A DNA stretch of 64,000 nucleotides from Ectopseudomonas mendocina (GTDB taxonomy: Bacteria > Pseudomonadota > Gammaproteobacteria > Pseudomonadales > Pseudomonadaceae): NCBI RefSeq assembly GCF_007049795.1, contig NZ_SCFY01000001.1:286518-350517 (forward strand), given 5' to 3'. Below are positions 62,055-64,000 of this stretch, in pieces. The notes below the pieces were generated by a model. That model was not told the DNA's origin. It did no database searches and saw only the letters and a list, made by a program, of their open reading frames with translations. The translations under genes were made by a program, and so were the position numbers. Positions within the stretch are counted from its first letter, which is position 1; every line of letters starts with the position of its first letter.

Positions 62055-62681
62055 ATGGGCGCAGTTCAGCAGGATCTGGAGATCATTCAAGGCAAGACCT
62101 TCGAAGCTGCGTTCGGCTGGGCGCAGGGTAAGTTCGTGTGGCGGGCTATCAGTGGTGTCAGCCAAGGCGCTCCGCTGCAGCTTGCCGTCGCTGGACATGA
62201 TCTGAAGGACGGTTGGCCGTACTGGGTCAGCGACCTGAAAGAGCCATCCTGCTTGAACAATGTGCGCAATGGCTGTGAAGGGCGTGATGACGAACTTGGT
62301 GAGCCTTACCTGGCTGATGTGGTCGATGCCGACACCCTGGCAATCAACCACCTCAACGGTGCGCGCTTCAAGGCATACGTCAATGGCGGCGCGATCCGTT
62401 ACTACGCCCGCGAAGATATCGCCGGTTACGTCGCACAGATGCAGGTGCGTCGATCGCCTGGTGCTGGGGAAGTCCTCTTCGAGGCCAGTAGCACAGGTGC
62501 AGATCCCATGATCGTCGTCGACTCCGATTCCGCGACATTCCACCTGACCATTCCGGCCGATGCGTTCGGCGATGCCACCCTCGCCAATGGCGTGTATGAG
62601 ATAGAGATCACCGCACCAGATGGCCGGCGCTACCAGCTCGCTCGGGGTGAAGTCTGCATCATGCGGGATGTAGTGCGATGA
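62055..62681 (+). CDS. Probable tail or virion protein
   Basis: 208 aa, beta-rich, acidic. Starts MGAVQQDLEIIQGKTFEAAF, a pattern known from short phage tail/baseplate-associated proteins with an Ig-like start, and ends with YEIEITAPDGRRYQLARGEV, which suggests an Ig-like domain. A four-base overlap leads to the next gene. Confidence 0.62.
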   Translation: MGAVQQDLEIIQGKTFEAAFGWAQGKFVWRAISGVSQGAPLQLAVAGHDLKDGWPYWVSDLKEPSCLNNVRNGCEGRDDELGEPYLADVVDADTLAINHLNGARFKAYVNGGAIRYYAREDIAGYVAQMQVRRSPGAGEVLFEASSTGADPMIVVDSDSATFHLTIPADAFGDATLANGVYEIEITAPDGRRYQLARGEVCIMRDVVR

Positions 62682-63298
62682 CAGTTGTAGCCGTTGGCAG
62701 TCGCCGCCAGGTGCGCGTCGCTGTGCGCAGCGGCTCTGCCGTGGCTGTGGGCGTCGGTGATGAGCCGGTCGCCCTGGCTGGCGGTGATGCAGTTGAGCAG
62801 GCGCTGGCGGTTGCTGATCTCGCGCCCAGAGCGCTCTCGCTGCAGCCCCGCGAGTCTTTCGGGATGGCGTATCAGGGCCGGCAAGTGTTCACCGCCATCG
62901 GTGCGGTTGCCGGTCGCCGCGGTCAGCAGGGCATTCCTGGGCCTGCTGGTGGCCAGGCGTTCCAGCGAATTGCGGGCGAGGTGTTAAGCGCGCTGCGGGC
63001 GGTGTGGGAAGGTCCAGCAGGATCTGTGTTCTCGCTCGATTACCGCAACAGTGCGGCCATCTACCTGCTGCTGGGGCTGACATTGACGGCAGCAGATACC
63101 GGTGGCGCTGTGAATGTTCAGCGTAGCGGCCCGATCGATGACAGTGCATGGTCGTGGATGCCTGGCCCCGTGTGGCTTGGTGTCGACGGCGCGCTGACCC
63201 AGGTTCCGCCTGTCGAAGGATTCTGCGTGCTGCTCGGATCTGCTGTTTCTGCCACCCGTCTCATTCTCGATATCCATCAACCAATCGCATTGGGGTAA
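62678..63298 (+). CDS. Probable tail-fibre associated protein with short collagen-like stretch
   Basis: 206 aa. A short collagen-like stretch GQQGIPGPAGGQ lies at about 87-98, after a Val/Ala-rich N-terminus. The C-terminus is beta-rich (SWMPGPVWLGVDGALTQVPP). Collagen-like stretches join domains in tail fibres. Overlaps the previous gene by four bases. Confidence 0.6.
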   Translation: MTVVAVGSRRQVRVAVRSGSAVAVGVGDEPVALAGGDAVEQALAVADLAPRALSLQPRESFGMAYQGRQVFTAIGAVAGRRGQQGIPGPAGGQAFQRIAGEVLSALRAVWEGPAGSVFSLDYRNSAAIYLLLGLTLTAADTGGAVNVQRSGPIDDSAWSWMPGPVWLGVDGALTQVPPVEGFCVLLGSAVSATRLILDIHQPIALG

Positions 63299-63304
63299 TC
63301 AGCC

Positions 63305-63823
63305 ATGGCACAGAAATTTGGAACACTGATCGGCGGCCTGTGGGAGTTAGTCGAAGGCTTGGTGGCATCTGCGGGATCTGGCGACGCAGGAAAGATTGTC
63401 GCGCTGGGCGCTGATGGCCGCCTAGACGACAGCGTGATGCCGGTCGGTATCGGTGCGGACACTCAGCAGGCGGTTGCCATGGAAACTCTGGGAGCCGGCA
63501 AGTACGTCCAGTTTCACAACGACTCCGGCGTTTTCTCCGTGCGCCTGGCGGATAACAGCAATAACCGTCCGGCCGATGGCTTCGTGCTGGAGGAGTTCAG
63601 CGCCTCGTCGACTGCCACCGTCTACCCGCTGGACTCGACCAATACTGCGCTGTCCGGCCTCACGATGGGCAGCCGCTACTGGCTCGGCACGGCAGGCGGT
63701 GTAATCGCCGTGCCGCTTGAAGAGACGGATGCCGGCAACAACGGCAAGGTCAGCCAGTACCTCGGCAAAGCGAAGTCGACCACCGAGTTGATCACCACCG
63801 ACAGCGACCCTGTGGTGCTGTGA
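63305..63823 (+). CDS. Virion/tail fibre-region protein
   Basis: 172 aa, beta-rich with Ser/Thr/Gly repeats. It has the GAGKYVQFHNDSGVFSVRLA segment and ends LGKAKSTTELITTDSDPVVL, like phage proteins that end in a small beta-sandwich with a 'Yyl G.a.s.t.l.f' motif. Probably attached to the tail. The next gene overlaps its stop by one base. Confidence 0.62.
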   Translation: MAQKFGTLIGGLWELVEGLVASAGSGDAGKIVALGADGRLDDSVMPVGIGADTQQAVAMETLGAGKYVQFHNDSGVFSVRLADNSNNRPADGFVLEEFSASSTATVYPLDSTNTALSGLTMGSRYWLGTAGGVIAVPLEETDAGNNGKVSQYLGKAKSTTELITTDSDPVVL

Positions 63824-64000
63824 TGACGGCGCGTAGACCGATTGTTTCGGCAGGTGGTCGGCGCCGGCAGTTGCCGCCAGGCGACACGCTGCAGGGCGTG
63901 CCGGCGTACCTGCCGGCCTATCAAGCCGGCGGCGCGATGCTCAAGCTGGCACTCAATCTCGATTACTCACTGACTGTCGCCCTGGCTGGCGGCGGCTCGC
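63823..64000 (+). CDS. Tail-region protein, 5' part only
   Basis: 59 codons are visible, starting MTARRPIVSAGGRRRQLPPG at 63823 and running off the window. The basic proline-rich start is followed by a beta-like region (AMLKLALNLDYSLTVALAGG). Too little for a family call. Confidence 0.6.
   Translation, partial: MTARRPIVSAGGRRRQLPPGDTLQGVPAYLPAYQAGGAMLKLALNLDYSLTVALAGGGS

Noticed and set aside
24274..64000. Search for an integrase or transposase
   Set aside because: No frame with tyrosine- or serine-recombinase or transposase motifs was seen. The attachment-site evidence points to the far end instead.

Overview
The window joins about 24.2 kb of bacterial core chromosome to about 39.7 kb of a temperate prophage that runs off the right edge. 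The host looks like a Pseudomonas (valS/holC/pepA/lptFG block, mksFEB condensin genes, carboxynorspermidine decarboxylase, short palindromic repeats built on TGTAGGAGCG). Neighbouring NhaD and NhaC antiporters fit a salt- or alkali-tolerant lineage such as the P. mendocina/oleovorans group; that placement is inference.

Host part (1-24253): 3'-truncated nspC (1-418, -); condensin operon mksF-mksE-mksB (694-5614, +) with no mksG after it; a LetAB/PqiAB-type lipid-transport operon on the minus strand (5756-9315) with LetA split into two proteins and six MCE domains in the partner; a decayed 5S rRNA 3' end with an rrn-type terminator (9501-9591); an SLC13/RCK_C permease, a small winged-helix protein, nhaD and nhaC; valS, a proline-rich protein, holC and pepA; divergently lptF-lptG; an RDD membrane protein and a cold-shock protein.

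Prophage: at 24254-24273 there is a 20-nt sequence that reads, on the minus strand, as the 3' end of a tRNA including CCA, followed by its terminator. I take it as the host-side half of a tRNA attachment site; the rebuilt tRNA and integrase should lie beyond 64000. The leftward early operon (41014 back to 24398) carries small genes, an AlpA-like regulator, an ERF annealing protein, a YqaJ exonuclease, a DnaQ-type exonuclease, a repeated hairpin/pentanucleotide element (36481-36753), RdgC, a YejK/NdpA homologue, an Arc-type repressor, a helicase-DNA methyltransferase fusion, a C5-cytosine methyltransferase and nucleotide- or RNA-related small proteins. A lambda-like switch (41058-42874) has an S24 repressor, a Cro, and two sets of three operators sharing TTAAGCATGCTGAA that overlap pL and pR.

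The rightward genes hold a replication module (DUF1376 O-like protein with an internal palindrome cluster resembling an origin, plus a lambda P homologue), nin-like genes including ninG, and a cluster of eleven GCGTCAC-type repeats before the late region. Packaging and head genes follow (small and large terminase, P22-like portal, scaffold, N4 gp56/DUF4043-type capsid, decoration protein, a RyR-domain protein, adaptor), then holin, endolysin, Rz with embedded Rz1, and the first tail or virion genes. The layout is that of a lambda-regulated, probably short-tailed phage.

The most interesting signals are the structured repeat element between early recombination genes, the two overlapping methyltransferase genes (one with an eight-fold repeat in its target-recognition region), and the repeated DNA motifs in the replication and late regions.
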